From Moniliophthora roreri (Eukaryota; Basidiomycota; Agaricomycetes; Agaricales; Marasmiaceae), in the NCBI GenBank assembly GCA_001466705.2, contig LATX02000211.1, forward strand, positions 186,001 to 250,000: a stretch of 64,000 nucleotides of DNA, in the 5' to 3' direction. The stretch's first letter is position 1, and the number at the start of each line of letters is the position of its first letter. A program made the translations under genes and the position numbers. This document shows, in pieces, positions 45,353 through 57,488 of this stretch. The notes beneath the pieces are model-generated. The model saw only the letters and a list, made by a program, of their open reading frames with translations, ran no database searches and was not told the origin of the DNA.

Positions 45353-46836
45353 ACGACTTCTGGTACGTTTATTTGACTTGCTTCATGGAGTGATCAACTG
45401 TTGACTCGCGTTGCTTTTCCAGTCATACAAGAGAATTTCAACAAGTCGCTACTCGAATAAGCGATCATTTTCTTCAAGTTTCCCCAATGTCTGCTAGTTA
45501 ATACGATTGAAATGTAACGTATAAACCCAATTTGATTACTTTCTGTACTGGATGTCTGTGTTGCATGCTTTCATGAGATTACATCTGACGGAAAGATTCC
45601 ACGACTCCAACGACTAGGAGTCCGCACGCGCGAAACCCGACTTGCGAAGATCACTAGCTAAATCCTGGGAACGAAGCTACGACAGTTTGGTGAGAGATTG
45701 TTTGATTCCGAGACTTGCGAGCATCAAAGGCAGCACGTGTCCGGGAATGCTGTCGGAAATGATCTCTTCCCATAGGTGCGGGAAGCAGCCGTAAACTTCG
45801 ACGCCAGGATCATGTCGCGGCGAATGTGATACCTGATATGATCCAAATTGTGGTAAGAATGCGACTCAGAATTCTTCAGCCAATGAAGAGTCTGAGACAA
45901 AGGACAATACCTCTCGGCCCCAATCTGTCTCTTCCGCAGGGCTCGAATCTGCGATGATATTGGGGAAATTGCACGATTGCGAATGAGGGGTAGGTCCAAA
46001 CAGACACATCTCTATCTTTCACGGCTGAAAGATTTGCCTCTAGGGCGTGTCGTGCAAAAGATTGGGGTCGTTGAGGTCATTCGGGAAGCAGATATCGAGT
46101 ATCTACCTCATATTGTTCTTGACACAATGCCAATACATTAACCCTAACTGAAGAGCAACTCGGTTAATCCACATCATTGTAAGCGGGGGCACAGTTCAGG
46201 CTTACCTCAACACATTCCTTGAATGCTCAGTTTAGGAAACATCGATGCGGCGAACGACTTCAAGTCGCAAAGCGAAAGAAATGCTGATGTCACTCGAAGG
46301 TACTTGTATAGAGGCAAGAGGGAATTCCAGTCCATCACCTCGCAGAGAGTAGATTGAAGAATGAGCGAAAGCACGTAGGTCCAGAGATGGGAGGTGTCAA
46401 TGTGAATATGGCCATTTTTCTAGGTGCCGAGTAGCTATGTAGCTATCAATTGCACGATTACAGGCAAAAGGTCGATTGCGATCTTCAAGTAGTCTTTCGT
46501 ACTGTCCTTTCTTAAAAGAGAAATACGGAGATTGGACATTGAAACCGCGTATTAGCTTGAGGCAGGATGAAGGAAAATGATGGACTTGGAAAGTATATCT
46601 GCATGAAACGTTTTCGAGATGGAAATCGGCTGCTGAGTCTATACTCTGAGATAAGAAATGATAATATTCGCACCATATGGGCCCTTTTAAATATTGACCT
46701 AGTTCCTGTTCCATACAGCACTGGGAAGAGATGAACCGACGTCGAGTAAGTGGATAGTGTAGAAGAACGGGGTATTTAGGGCCGGTCAACAGGCGTCGAC
46801 TCACGTGTAATTAGCGTCTTTTTCATTCGCTCTCCG
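45353..46836. other. Intergenic, no gene recognised; F-box 2 promoter at its right end
   Basis: About 1.5 kb. Minus-strand open stretches (45999-45724, 46804-46397) carry no known motif. The last 65 bases, from GGGCCGGTCAACAGGCGTCG to TTTTTCATTCGCTCTCCG, are the F-box family upstream block. Confidence 0.35.
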
Positions 46837-48541
46837 ATGTCTTCCCCAAGGTGTTCGTTTTTACAGGTGAGAGAAAGTGTTGAAACTATAGTCTTGGAGT
46901 ATATTGATGCCGTAGACGAAGCCATTACTCGAGACGCCTCCAGTCCAACTATATCAATGTCGATACTCCTACCCATCGGCACCTCTCGCCATTCGAAAAG
47001 TAGGGGATTACCTTGAAGAACGTCCGGCGAACCATGTTCCTCTCGACCACGAAGTGCTATATCTCAGAGGAGCTTTGCAAGAGACGCTTGCGGAACTTGA
47101 CCGGTCAGACAGTGAGCTCGGGAGGTTGCGGGATGTTGTCCGTCAGATGGAGGAGCGACGCAGACGTCTCATGGAGATTGCATTCAGGCTTAATGGAATG
47201 GTCAAGACAACGATCCGTAGACTTCCACCGGAGCTCTTGTCTCGCATCTTCCTCATGGCTCGAGACCAGAGTTACGAAGACTCGTCGGCCTGTCAAGTGC
47301 CGCTGACGCTGAGCCACGTCTGTAGTCGTTGGAGATCACTCGTTCATTCTGAACCAAGGCTGTGGTGCATTATCGACGCCATATTTCACGTGAAGGAAGA
47401 TGAGGCATCCGCAGATAGGCTTCTCGAGTTCACGAAATTCTGTTTGCAAAAATCCAAACCCGAGCCAATCAGCGTCACGTTATTGCCCGACCACAGCATG
47501 TTCGACCCAGGTACTGGAGAACCAATCACTGGTTACCGACATGACCTCTATCGCAAGATGCTGACGGTGTTGTTGGAACATCGTTGTCGATGGAAAGAGG
47601 CAGAATTATGGTTGTATCTCCATGACGAAGAGCTATTCGAAGTTGATATGGACTTCCCCATCCTGGAGGGCCTCATCATGGGTTTACAAGCGGAGCAAGA
47701 TAGGGAAAACTGTATAGCAGCTATTTCGGCCCCGCGGCTCTCTCGCATGCACCTTTATGGGATGGACTACAGATATTTCCAAATGGTCAACCTGGATGCC
47801 TTAACCCGACTTATGATGGAGGGTTATTCCACGGATTCTTTCCTTCGCATCCTTCAACATTCGCCTAACCTATCCGATGTGACGCTCGAGGGCTTTAGGG
47901 CACCCTTGACTCATCACCAGCATTTGGAGCTCTCCTCAACATCACAGGTGAAAAGTCTTCGAGTACAATCACCATCTGTTGGAGGTGACATCTTCCAGGG
48001 GCTTTACCTGCCTTCGATTTCTACGCTTGAAGTTGAGGACCCTCCGGGTCTGCCGACTCATGGCCACCATGATCGTCCCCATCTTTGCCAGTTCATCTCT
48101 CGTTCTCGACCCCCTATCACACACCTTGTCCTGTCCACCGTTACACTTCCGCACGAGGAAGTCGTGGGCACGCTAACCCTATTACCGACAATCACACACC
48201 TCAGGCTTGAAGCTGGATTTGGGACGTGGGATATGGAAACCATGAAAGGGTTTTTACGTCGTATGACTGTTGGGCGCGACTCCACTGATGATATTCTTCT
48301 ACCCAATCTGATGGACCTTTGTCTACATTTCGAAACTCAGTTTGAAGATCGAACACCGATCGTGTTGGACATGGTCGAATCACGCTGTGGTAGAGCGATG
48401 CTTGGACTACAAAAGTTGGCGGTTCTTCGCCTGACCTTATGGAATGAAAATGAAGCCATGAGGGAATTGGTTTGGAAGCGCGTTGATGTTCTTCGAGGGC
48501 ACGGTCTGGATGTACAAGTCAACTTTATCTATCTATCATGA
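46837..48541 (+). CDS. F-box-like protein 2, two exons
   Basis: Exon 1 46837-46866 (MSSPRCSFLQ), intron 46867-46933 (GTGAGA...CTCGAG), exon 2 46934-48541, 545 aa. N-terminal YPSAPLAIRKVGDYLEERPA and a coiled coil (LGRLRDVVRQMEERRRRLME) precede the F-box: RRLPPELLSRIFLMARDQSY ... VPLTLSHVCSRWRSLVHSEP. The C-terminal part alternates strands and leucine-rich segments (LDMVESRC...LAVLRLTLWNENEA near the end). Close paralogue of the genes at 33731, 49056 and 54358, with conserved length and splice site. Confidence 0.85.
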
Positions 48542-48659
48542 GACTGTTTTCTGGGCTTGCCGTAAACTAGTGTACTTGCTAGTATAGCCGTAGAGATATT
48601 GTATACGTTCGAAAAAGACATCCACGGAACATTGCTATGAATTTCAGCAGAGCTGTCGA

Positions 48660-48860
48660 GCGGTAAATGGGTTTTCTTTAGGGTCGGTCAAATCCCAACA
48701 GGTGTCTCGCGCGCGCGGATTACATCACTTTTTTCTTTGATTTGCTCTTCGATGTCAAAGTTCCCTGATACAGGTGAGTCAAAGCGTGCCATAAATGAAG
48801 CCATTATTCAAGGCGCCTCCAGTCGAACCTGACGGACCTTGGTCGTTTTTGCCGCTTGCG
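48660..48860 (+). pseudogene. F-box gene relic: promoter, exon 1, intron and start of exon 2
   Basis: GGTCGGTCAAATCCCAACAGG, an ATGTC start at about 48751, a GTGAGT donor, and the exon 2 start GGCGCCTCCAGTCGAACC are all recognisable, then the similarity stops at GACGGACCTTGG. A complete F-box gene starts about 200 bp further on. The same arrangement recurs at 53937-54180. Confidence 0.65.
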
Positions 48861-49055
48861 GCCTTTTGTGACCTTCTGGGCCGAAATGCCACGAAATGCC
48901 AGTATTAACTCCACCTTTGTTCAAAAGTGAGTGGACCACCACTGCCGTACCGGCATTAGATGTATAATCGACTGAGTATGAGTAGATGCCACATGAGAAG
49001 AGCCATAAATGCCGGGGCGTCGACTGTGATTGGCACCTTTTTCATTAGCTCTCCA

Positions 49056-50724
49056 ATGTCTTCTCACAAGAGCTCGTTCTCACAGGTGAGAGATTATGCT
49101 TAAACTATAGTCTTGGAGTATACTGACGCCGTAAATGGAGCCATTACAAGAGGTGCCTACAGTTGAACTAAATCAATGTCGATACTCCTACCCATCGGCA
49201 CCTCTTGTCATTCGGAACGCAGAAGACTACCTACAGGAACATCCGGCAAACCATATTCCTCTCGACCACGAAGTACCGTATCTCAGAGGAGCTTTGCAAG
49301 AGACACTTGTGGAACTCAACCGGTTAGACAGTGAGTTCGGGAGGTTGTGCGATGCTCGTCAGATGAATGAGCGACGCAGACGTCTCATGGACATTAAATT
49401 CAGGCTCAATGGAATGGTCAAGACGACGATCCGTAGACTTCCCCCGGAGCTCTTATCTCACATCTTCTTCATGGCTCGAGACGAGGGCAATCAAGGCTGG
49501 TCGCCCTGTCGAGTTCCTCTGACCCTCAGTCACGTCTGTAGTCGTTGGAGAGCACTCGTCCATTCTGAACCAGGGCTGTGGTGTACCATTAACGCCAGCT
49601 TCTGTGACGAGGACGATCAAATATCTGCGGATAGGCTGCTCGAGTTCACGAAATTCTGCTTGGAAAAATCCAAATCCCTGCCAATCAACGTCACTCTCAC
49701 AACGCCGAAACATTCGTACAATCCTGGCAGTGGATCACAATCTGGCAAAGCAAAACTTCATGCAGAAGTGTTGAACGAGTTGTTGGCGAATAGTTGTCGC
49801 TGGAGAGTCGCAAACCTCCTGTTGCATCCTGATGACGAGGAGCGATTCATAGAGCATGATGTGGACTTTCCCATCCTGGAAAGATTGGATATGTGCTTCC
49901 AACACGACGAACGGAACTTAGCATGCAACACTGTAACTACCCGGACATCCTCAGCACCACGGCTCTCTCGCATGAACCTCCGTAATGTGGACTACGGATG
50001 CTTCAGACTAATAAACTTGGATGCATTGACCGAAATCACGATGGAGAGTTGCCATATAGCCGACCTTGTACACATCCTCCAGCACGCTCGTAACCTATGC
50101 AGTGTAAAGCTCAGGGGCAAATTGTGTTGGTGCGATCGGGTATGGAATCTCTCCGTGATCTCATCCGTGCAAAGCTTCGAAGTAGCGTTTGAATTTATCG
50201 CAGGCGACATCTTTGAGCATCTGACCTTGCCCTCGCTTACCATACTTCAGGTCCGGTGCCCTTCTTCTCCGCGAGAATTCTTCCAGTTCGTTTTGCGTTC
50301 TCGACCGCCTCTCACACACCTTGTTCTGCCTGTCAACATGCTCTCGCACGTTGAAGGCATGGATGCATTGGTCCTGTTACCGACGATAACACATCTCAGG
50401 CTCGACGGGGAATTCCTGATGTGGGATTCGCAGGCTGTGGAAAACTTCTTGCGTGGGATGACTGTTGGGCCCGAGTCGACCGATAACGTTCTTCTGCCCA
50501 ACCTGACGGACCTTGATTTACGCTTTCGAACTCTGAAGCAAGGTCAAGTCAGAGTTCTAATGGCTATGCTCGAATCACGGTGTCTTGTAGTACACGGACT
50601 GAGACAGAGATTAGCGGTTCTTCGGTTGGTCGTTCGGACAAGTGAGGCAGGGGAGAAGTTGGTTCAGCGGCGTATTAATGTCCTTCGAGATAATGGCTTG
50701 GATGTCCAACTCGAATTTAATTAA
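49056..50724 (+). CDS. F-box-like protein 3, two exons
   Basis: Exon 1 49056-49085 (MSSHKSSFSQ), intron 49086-49152, exon 2 49153-50724, 533 aa. Blocks: YPSAPLVIRNAEDYLQEHPA, coiled coil (DARQMNERRRRLMDIKFRLN), F-box RRLPPELLSHIFFMARDEGN ... VPLTLSHVCSRWRALVHSEP, then the variable leucine-rich C-terminus with LPTITHLRLDGEF and LLPNLTDLDLRFR. It is most similar to the gene at 54358, sharing INLDALTEITMESCHI in the C-terminal half, so these two are the youngest pair. Confidence 0.85.
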
Positions 50725-52179
50725 GAGGTTTGGATCACCCATTCATATATTTGTGCTTCACGTTCCTTGTGAACCGAACCTGAACTGTACACACCAATTC
50801 AAACAACTGTTGATAGAATGAATATGGTACTCCTACATGCATGCAACAGATAGAAGTATCGTTTCGGAATCAATGCCTCAACACACGAGAACAAGTTGCA
50901 AACAGCTCTTTCGTGGGATCAATGGGATTGATGAGAAACGATAGTATGTGCTGGTGCGACGCTGCTTTCACGTCGTAGCATTCGACATATCGATGCCAGA
51001 GTGACTGATGGATTCTTGAGAATGGGTCTTGAGAACAGGGAGGTGATGATTTACGGTAGTCCCAAACAGCTTGAACGCTTTGTTCGCGAGCTGTGCTCAC
51101 TGCCACGCCGTGATAACCCAGTTACAAACCACTGGAGCCCGGTATACCTTTCTGTAGCTTTTCCTGGTGTGGAGATGAAAGGAAGGAGAGATAGAACCTG
51201 GTTGCCGCGTGCCCTGCACGCGCTTCTTCCTCCGCTTCCATGGCCTCCATGTTGAATCATGCTACTTGGGGTCGTTTCTGGGACCCAACGACAACCGCAA
51301 CCAACTCGAACACTCTTCGAAAACACGCCAAAACCAATTTTCGCAATTTTACTCACTCGCTGAGACGCAGGTGAGTATTTATCATTCATCTTCATCTTCT
51401 GATCTTGACCCTTATTCAAAGCTCTACACTGCGATACTGAAGATGACGAAAAGCATATCTACTCACTTCAAAATATCTGCATTTTTGACTGTTACCATTG
51501 ATGAGCCGGGGGTGGTCATTTGGAAGAGGTCGTAATTCGGTTTCATTTCAGGTGCGCCTTCTACGTCCTTATTTTTCTGACAATATCATTTACCAGTTCA
51601 CTTTCAGAGTCGCCAACCAAGGCCGCATCTCTTCCTTTTCGATAAAGGCCAAAGTCCACACTTCGACGTCCCTTTCTCCGACCTCGAACTAGAAATGTAC
51701 AGAACCTAATACGTGTCATCACCGTCCGAAGCTGCCTTGGTTTTCAACATCTACGAACGTCCCATCTTTTTCAAGAGGCGAGCTAGGCGCCTGAACACAT
51801 AGAAGAAGACAGCATTTTAAAACCGGAAGCGACGTCGACGGAGAGTAGGTGCAGAGAGCAGCGAGGAGTCAGGAGGTTGCCGCCTAAAAGTCTCTACTTT
51901 TCAAGACGAATATTTCTTCCCTTGGACAAGACCAGTGCTATCCAACAGACGTCTTCAGAAGTGCGGTAGACGTCGGGTGATGGATGGGTTCGGTTTGAGC
52001 CAAGTCCTACCAAGTCGTATGTACTTTACTGTTGCACATCTCCAGCATCCGATAGTCCTCAAACCACCTGCTACTGTCGTCCGATGGCTACAGAGAGAGA
52101 GAAGATGAGGTATCATGGTGAGTATGCCTAGGGATGGGATCATGAACGTCTGTCTCTGCCATGCTTGACCTAATTTCAG
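50725..52179. other. Intergenic with possible decayed exons
   Basis: Plus-strand stretches at 51001-51255 (GLENREVMIYGSPKQLERFV) and about 51640-51800 (FSDLELEMYRT, SPSEAALVFNIYERPIFF) look like decayed coding sequence, but I do not recognise them and they contain stops. Nothing else is supported. Confidence 0.3.
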
Positions 52180-52287
52180 GGCGCTATAGCCAAGTGGTTA
52201 CGGCGACAGATTAGAATATCACCGTTGGTCGCATTTGCCACAATCTGTTCCTCTTTGAGGGCGCAGGTTCGAATCCTGCTGGCGTCG
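52180..52287 (+). tRNA. tRNA-Ser(AGA) with a 26-nt intron
   Basis: The acceptor stem GGCGCTA pairs with TGGCGTC (two G-U pairs), with discriminator G at 52287, the serine identity base. The D arm is GCC...GGC, the anticodon stem ACAGA/TCTGT, and the anticodon AGA at 52213-52215. An intron of 26 nt lies between positions 37 and 38 (52217-52242). The long variable arm CCTC-TTT-GAGG and T arm GCAGG-TTCGAAT-CCTGC make it a class II tRNA. The mature length is 82 nt. It decodes UCU, and UCC through inosine. Confidence 0.93.
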
Positions 52288-52694
52288 GGCTCGCAGAATA
52301 TGGATATGATGTTGATGTTTTTTACTTTTAGTCTTGCTGTTTGCTCAGAGTACGACGGCGATAAGGACTCTGACACGAGCCAATGTAGTAATTCGCTGCA
52401 TATGTTGCTGTTTTGATGGCAAAACTATAATTTGATGGGCGCATGAGTCACATGAGCCACGTCGACTCATTCCAATACCACCATCATCGTTAATTGTCCT
52501 CGAAACGAGTGACTGAAGCAGGATCTAGTTGGACCTATACCCGTAAAACGATCCCAACATGACTGCCTTGAGGACGAAGATCAAGCGATGCCCACATCTC
52601 CTCTAGAGTCTGCAACATCCCCACCGATACCAAAAGGTGCCTCGACCGCCATAAATCTCACGCAAAAACCCCATGCCACAGGCGGTCTTTTTCT
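52288..52694. other. Spacer, nothing recognised
   Basis: About 400 bp between the tRNA and the first XPB block; no gene seen. Confidence 0.3.
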
Positions 52695-53936
<1,242 letters not shown>

Positions 53937-54180
53937 CATTGCTATGAATTTCAGCAGAGCTGTCGAGCGGTAAATTGATTTTCTTTAGGGTCGGTCGAAT
54001 CTCAATAGGTGTCTCGCGCGCGCAGCAGTGGGCATCACATCACTTTTTTTTGATTTGCTCTTTGATGTCTTGATCAAAAAAAGTTTGCTGATACAGGTGA
54101 GTCAAAGTGTGCCATAAATGAAGCCATTATTCGAGGCGCCTCCAGTCGAACCCGACGGACCTTGGTCATTTTTGTGGCCT
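53937..54180 (+). pseudogene. Second F-box gene relic (5' part)
   Basis: Starting GAACATTGCTATGAATTTCAG, it repeats 48630-48870 almost base for base: promoter block, an ATGTCTTGATC start, GTGAGT donor and the first bases of exon 2, then stops. It marks the left edge of a unit (relic plus F-box gene) duplicated from, or together with, 48.6-50.7 kb. Confidence 0.65.
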
Positions 54181-54357
54181 TTTGTGGCCTTCTGGGGCCG
54201 AAATGCCATTAACTCCACCCTTTGTCCAAAAGTGAGTGGACCACCGCTGCCGTACCAGATATCAACTGAGTATGAGTAGATACCACAAGAGCCACAAGAA
54301 AAGGCCATAAATGCCGGGGCGTCGACTGTGATTGCCACCTTTTTCATTCGCTCTCTG

Positions 54358-56029
54358 ATGTCTTCTCACAAGAGCTCGTTCTCACAGGTGAGAGATTATG
54401 TTTAAACTATAGTCTTGGAGTATACTGATGCCGTAGACGAAGCCGTTACTCGAGACGCCTCCAGTCCAACTATATCAGTGTCGATACTCCTACCCATCAG
54501 CACCTCTTGTCATTCGAAACGCAGAAGACTACCTACAGGAACATCCGGCAAACTATATTCCTCTCGACCACGAAGTACCGTATCTCAGAGGAGCTTTGCA
54601 AGAGACACTTGCGGAACTTGACCTGTCAGACAGTGAGCTTGGGAGGTTGCGGGATGTTGTCCGTCAGATGGAGGAGCGACGCAGACGTCTCATGGAGATT
54701 GCATTCAGGCTTAATGGACTGGTCAAGACAACGATCCGTAGACTTCCACCGGAGCTCTTATCTCACATCTTCTTCATGGCTCGAGACGAGGGCCATGAAG
54801 ACTCGTTGGCCTGTCAAGTGCCTCTGACACTGAGCCACGTCTGTAGTCGTTGGAGAGCACTCGTTCATTCTGAACCAGGGCTGTGGTGTACGGTTAACGC
54901 CAGCTTCTGTGATGAGGACGATCAATTATCTGCGGATAGGCTGCTCGAGTTCACGAAATTCTGCTTGGAAAAATCCCAATCCATGCCAATCAACGTCACT
55001 CTCACAACACCCGAACATTCGTACGATCCTGGCAGTGGATCACAATCTGACCAAGGAAAACTTCATGCAGAAGTGTTAAACGAGTTGTTGGCGAATAGTT
55101 ATCGTTGGAGAGTCGCAAACCTCCTGTTGCACCCTGATGACGAGGAGCGACTCATAGACCATCATATGGACTTTCCCATCCTGGAAAGATTGGATATGTG
55201 CTTCCAACTGCAAGTATGGAATCCATGCAACCCTATAACTCCCACTTTCTCAGCACCGCGGCTTTCTCGCATGGACCTCCGTAATGTGGACTACGGATGC
55301 TTCAGACTAATAAACTTGGATGCATTGACCGAAATCACGATGGAGAGTTGCCATATAATCGGCTTTTTACACATCCTCCAGCACGCCCGTAACCTATGCA
55401 GCGTAAAGCTCATGGGCAAATGGTGTCCGTGTGATCATGTACCGAATCCCTTCGTAACCTCATCCGTGCAAAGTTTGGAATTAGCGCTTGACCCTCAGAT
55501 TGAACACCACATCTTTCAGCTTCTGACCTTGCCCTCGCTTACCATACTTCAGGTCCGGCTCCTTTCTCATCAGTGGCAATTTCGCCAGTTCATTTTGCGT
55601 TCTCGACCCCCTCTCACACACCTTCTTCTGTCTACCACCATTATCTCGCACGTTGGTGTCATGGATACATTCGCCCTGTTACCGACGATAACACACCTCA
55701 AGCTCGAACAGGAATTCCTGGTGTGGGATAAGGAGGATGTGGAAAGCTTCTTGCGTGGGATGACTGTTGGGCCCGAGTCGACCGATAACGTTCTTCTGCC
55801 CGACCTGACGGACCTTGATTTACGCTTTCGAGCTCTGGAGCTGGTTCAAGTCGGAGATATAATGGCTATGCTCGAATCACGGTGTCTTGTAGCACACGGA
55901 CTGAGACAGAGATTAGCGGTCCTTCGGTTGGTCCTTTGGAATACAAGCGAGGCAGAGGAGAAGTTGGTTCAGCAGCGTATTAATGTTCTTCGAGATAATG
56001 GTTTGGATGTCCAAGTCGAATTTATTTAA
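54358..56029 (+). CDS. F-box-like protein 4, two exons, inside an XPB pseudogene
   Basis: Exon 1 54358-54387 (MSSHKSSFSQ), intron 54388-54454 (GTGAGA...CTCGAG), exon 2 54455-56029, 534 aa. F-box: RRLPPELLSHIFFMARDEGH ... VPLTLSHVCSRWRALVHSEP. Its first half resembles gene 2 (coiled coil RDVVRQMEERRRRLMEIAFR) and its second half gene 3 (DFPILERLDMCFQ, LINLDALTEITMESCHI), which suggests gene conversion or recombination. XPB fragments lie on both sides. Confidence 0.85.
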
Positions 56030-56094
56030 GAGGTTTGGACTTGCAAAGAGAATATATCCATGGGGGGAACGAGTCAACCTGAACGTGGCATATG

Positions 56095-56830
56095 CATTCT
56101 GTCGTCGCAATTTCAACATGATCCGCATCTAAACACGATCTTTCTGAGTAAGGCAAGTATCCATGTCGAACTAGTTTTTTTTTTTGGAGGATGAAGAGAT
56201 CTGAGCTTGGCTGTAGGTCGGAGACACATCCATCGATCTCCCCAAGGCGACCTGTCTTATTCAAATTTCTTCCCACTTTGATTCTCGGCGACAAGAAGCT
56301 CAGCGTCTCGGACGTATTCTTCGAGCAAAGAGGACGAACGATGAAAGTTTCAGCCCTTTCTTCTATTCCCTCATGTCGAAAGATACACGGGAGATTTTTT
56401 TTTGACTGAAAGGCAACAGGTGGGAGTACTGGTGTGAACTTCCAGAGATGTAACAGTGATCCATTCATTCATCCGCAGTTCCTCATGGACCAACGAAGTT
56501 GAACGGACTCGAGGAGCTTCCCTGACTTGGTATACAGGACCAAGGACGAGCAGATCGAGTTGCTAAATATTGTGTTGAGTGCGAAAGAGGATGATGCTGA
56601 GCCCGGAAGTGATGTTGGAATCGGGTAAGGGGATTTATCTGGCTCGGTAACCAGCAAAAACTTTGGCCTGGACAGGAAAAGTGCTTCGTCTCGTCGTGGC
56701 TTGGGTGGAAGAGGCGCCGCTGGAGGCACGAGCTCGAGCACAGTTCAGAGACACAAGTTGTTTGTTGAGAGGGATAAAGATAGGGTTGCTGCAAAAAAAA
56801 GAGATGTCAATCACTGTGCGGCAGAAGTCC
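56095..56830 (+). pseudogene. XPB/SSL2 C-terminal fragment
   Basis: QFQHDPHLNTIFLSK ends at a GC-AG intron (AAG|GCAAGT ... CTGTAG). Next come [20 protein letters not shown], then [17 protein letters not shown] (helicase motif VI with its arginine fingers) and [15 protein letters not shown], then a stop. Later TKDEQIELLNIVLSAKEDDA and a C-terminal HKLFVERDKDRVAAKKR follow. It continues the fragment at 52695-53936, but the region between MQWKQQF and QFQHDPHL is absent; the F-box unit lies in its place. Confidence 0.8.
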
Positions 56831-57149
56831 AGGACATAACGTAGAATGTTCATGCTTCTTGAGCGGCATACTAAATACCCCGAGGGGAGATACGGCGACA
56901 AAGGATGTGGACACCGCGATATTTTTGTTGTGACGAACAGCACGATGGGTCAGATAAAAGCTTCATCGACAAGCTGAATGATATGATAACCTCCGAGGTG
57001 CCGTATCCACAAGCTTAAGTCCGACTTTAGCTTCTCTGTACGTAATTACCAGCTTGCTCTCACGCTTTCACCACCATTGATATTGGATGCCTCATCTGCG
57101 TGGGCATGTGCATGGGCATGGACAGTTTCTTCGGATAGTACACTAGGCG
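56831..57149. other. Spacer, nothing recognised
   Basis: About 320 bp with no gene or motif that I can support. Confidence 0.3.
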
Positions 57150-57299
57150 TAGGGTTGTTCGCCATTGCCGTATATATTGTGACGACGGTAACGGTATGGC
57201 CATCGCAACTGTACTGTCGAGGGAAGTTTTTGCCTCTACCCGTTCTTGACCATTCATTTGTATGGCCGTATCCGTATATGGATACGGCGAACAGCCCTA
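57150..57299. mobile_element. Small hAT-like MITE, 150 bp, upstream of the oxygenase gene
   Basis: The left end TAGGGTTGTTCGCC and the right end reverse-complemented, TAGGGCTGTTCGCC, are inverted repeats with one mismatch. CCGTAT/ATACGG words fill the subterminal parts. The flanking 8-mers (ACTAGGCG and ACTGATGT) match poorly, so the target duplication is not proven. It sits about 190 bp upstream of the oxygenase start codon. Confidence 0.5.
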
Positions 57300-57488
57300 A
57301 CTGATGTGGGCGCCACGCACTCGGTGCTACTTGGCTGTATCTTCGGGAATCTCCCATTCTAGACACTCGCGTCGGCCAAAGTGCGCGCTCTTAGGCAATA
57401 TCTGTCAACTCTCCATTTGGCCACCCCACAGCGCGACCCTTTTTATTTGCTCAATGTCTCTGCTCCACCAACCCTTTTCTTCCCAACC

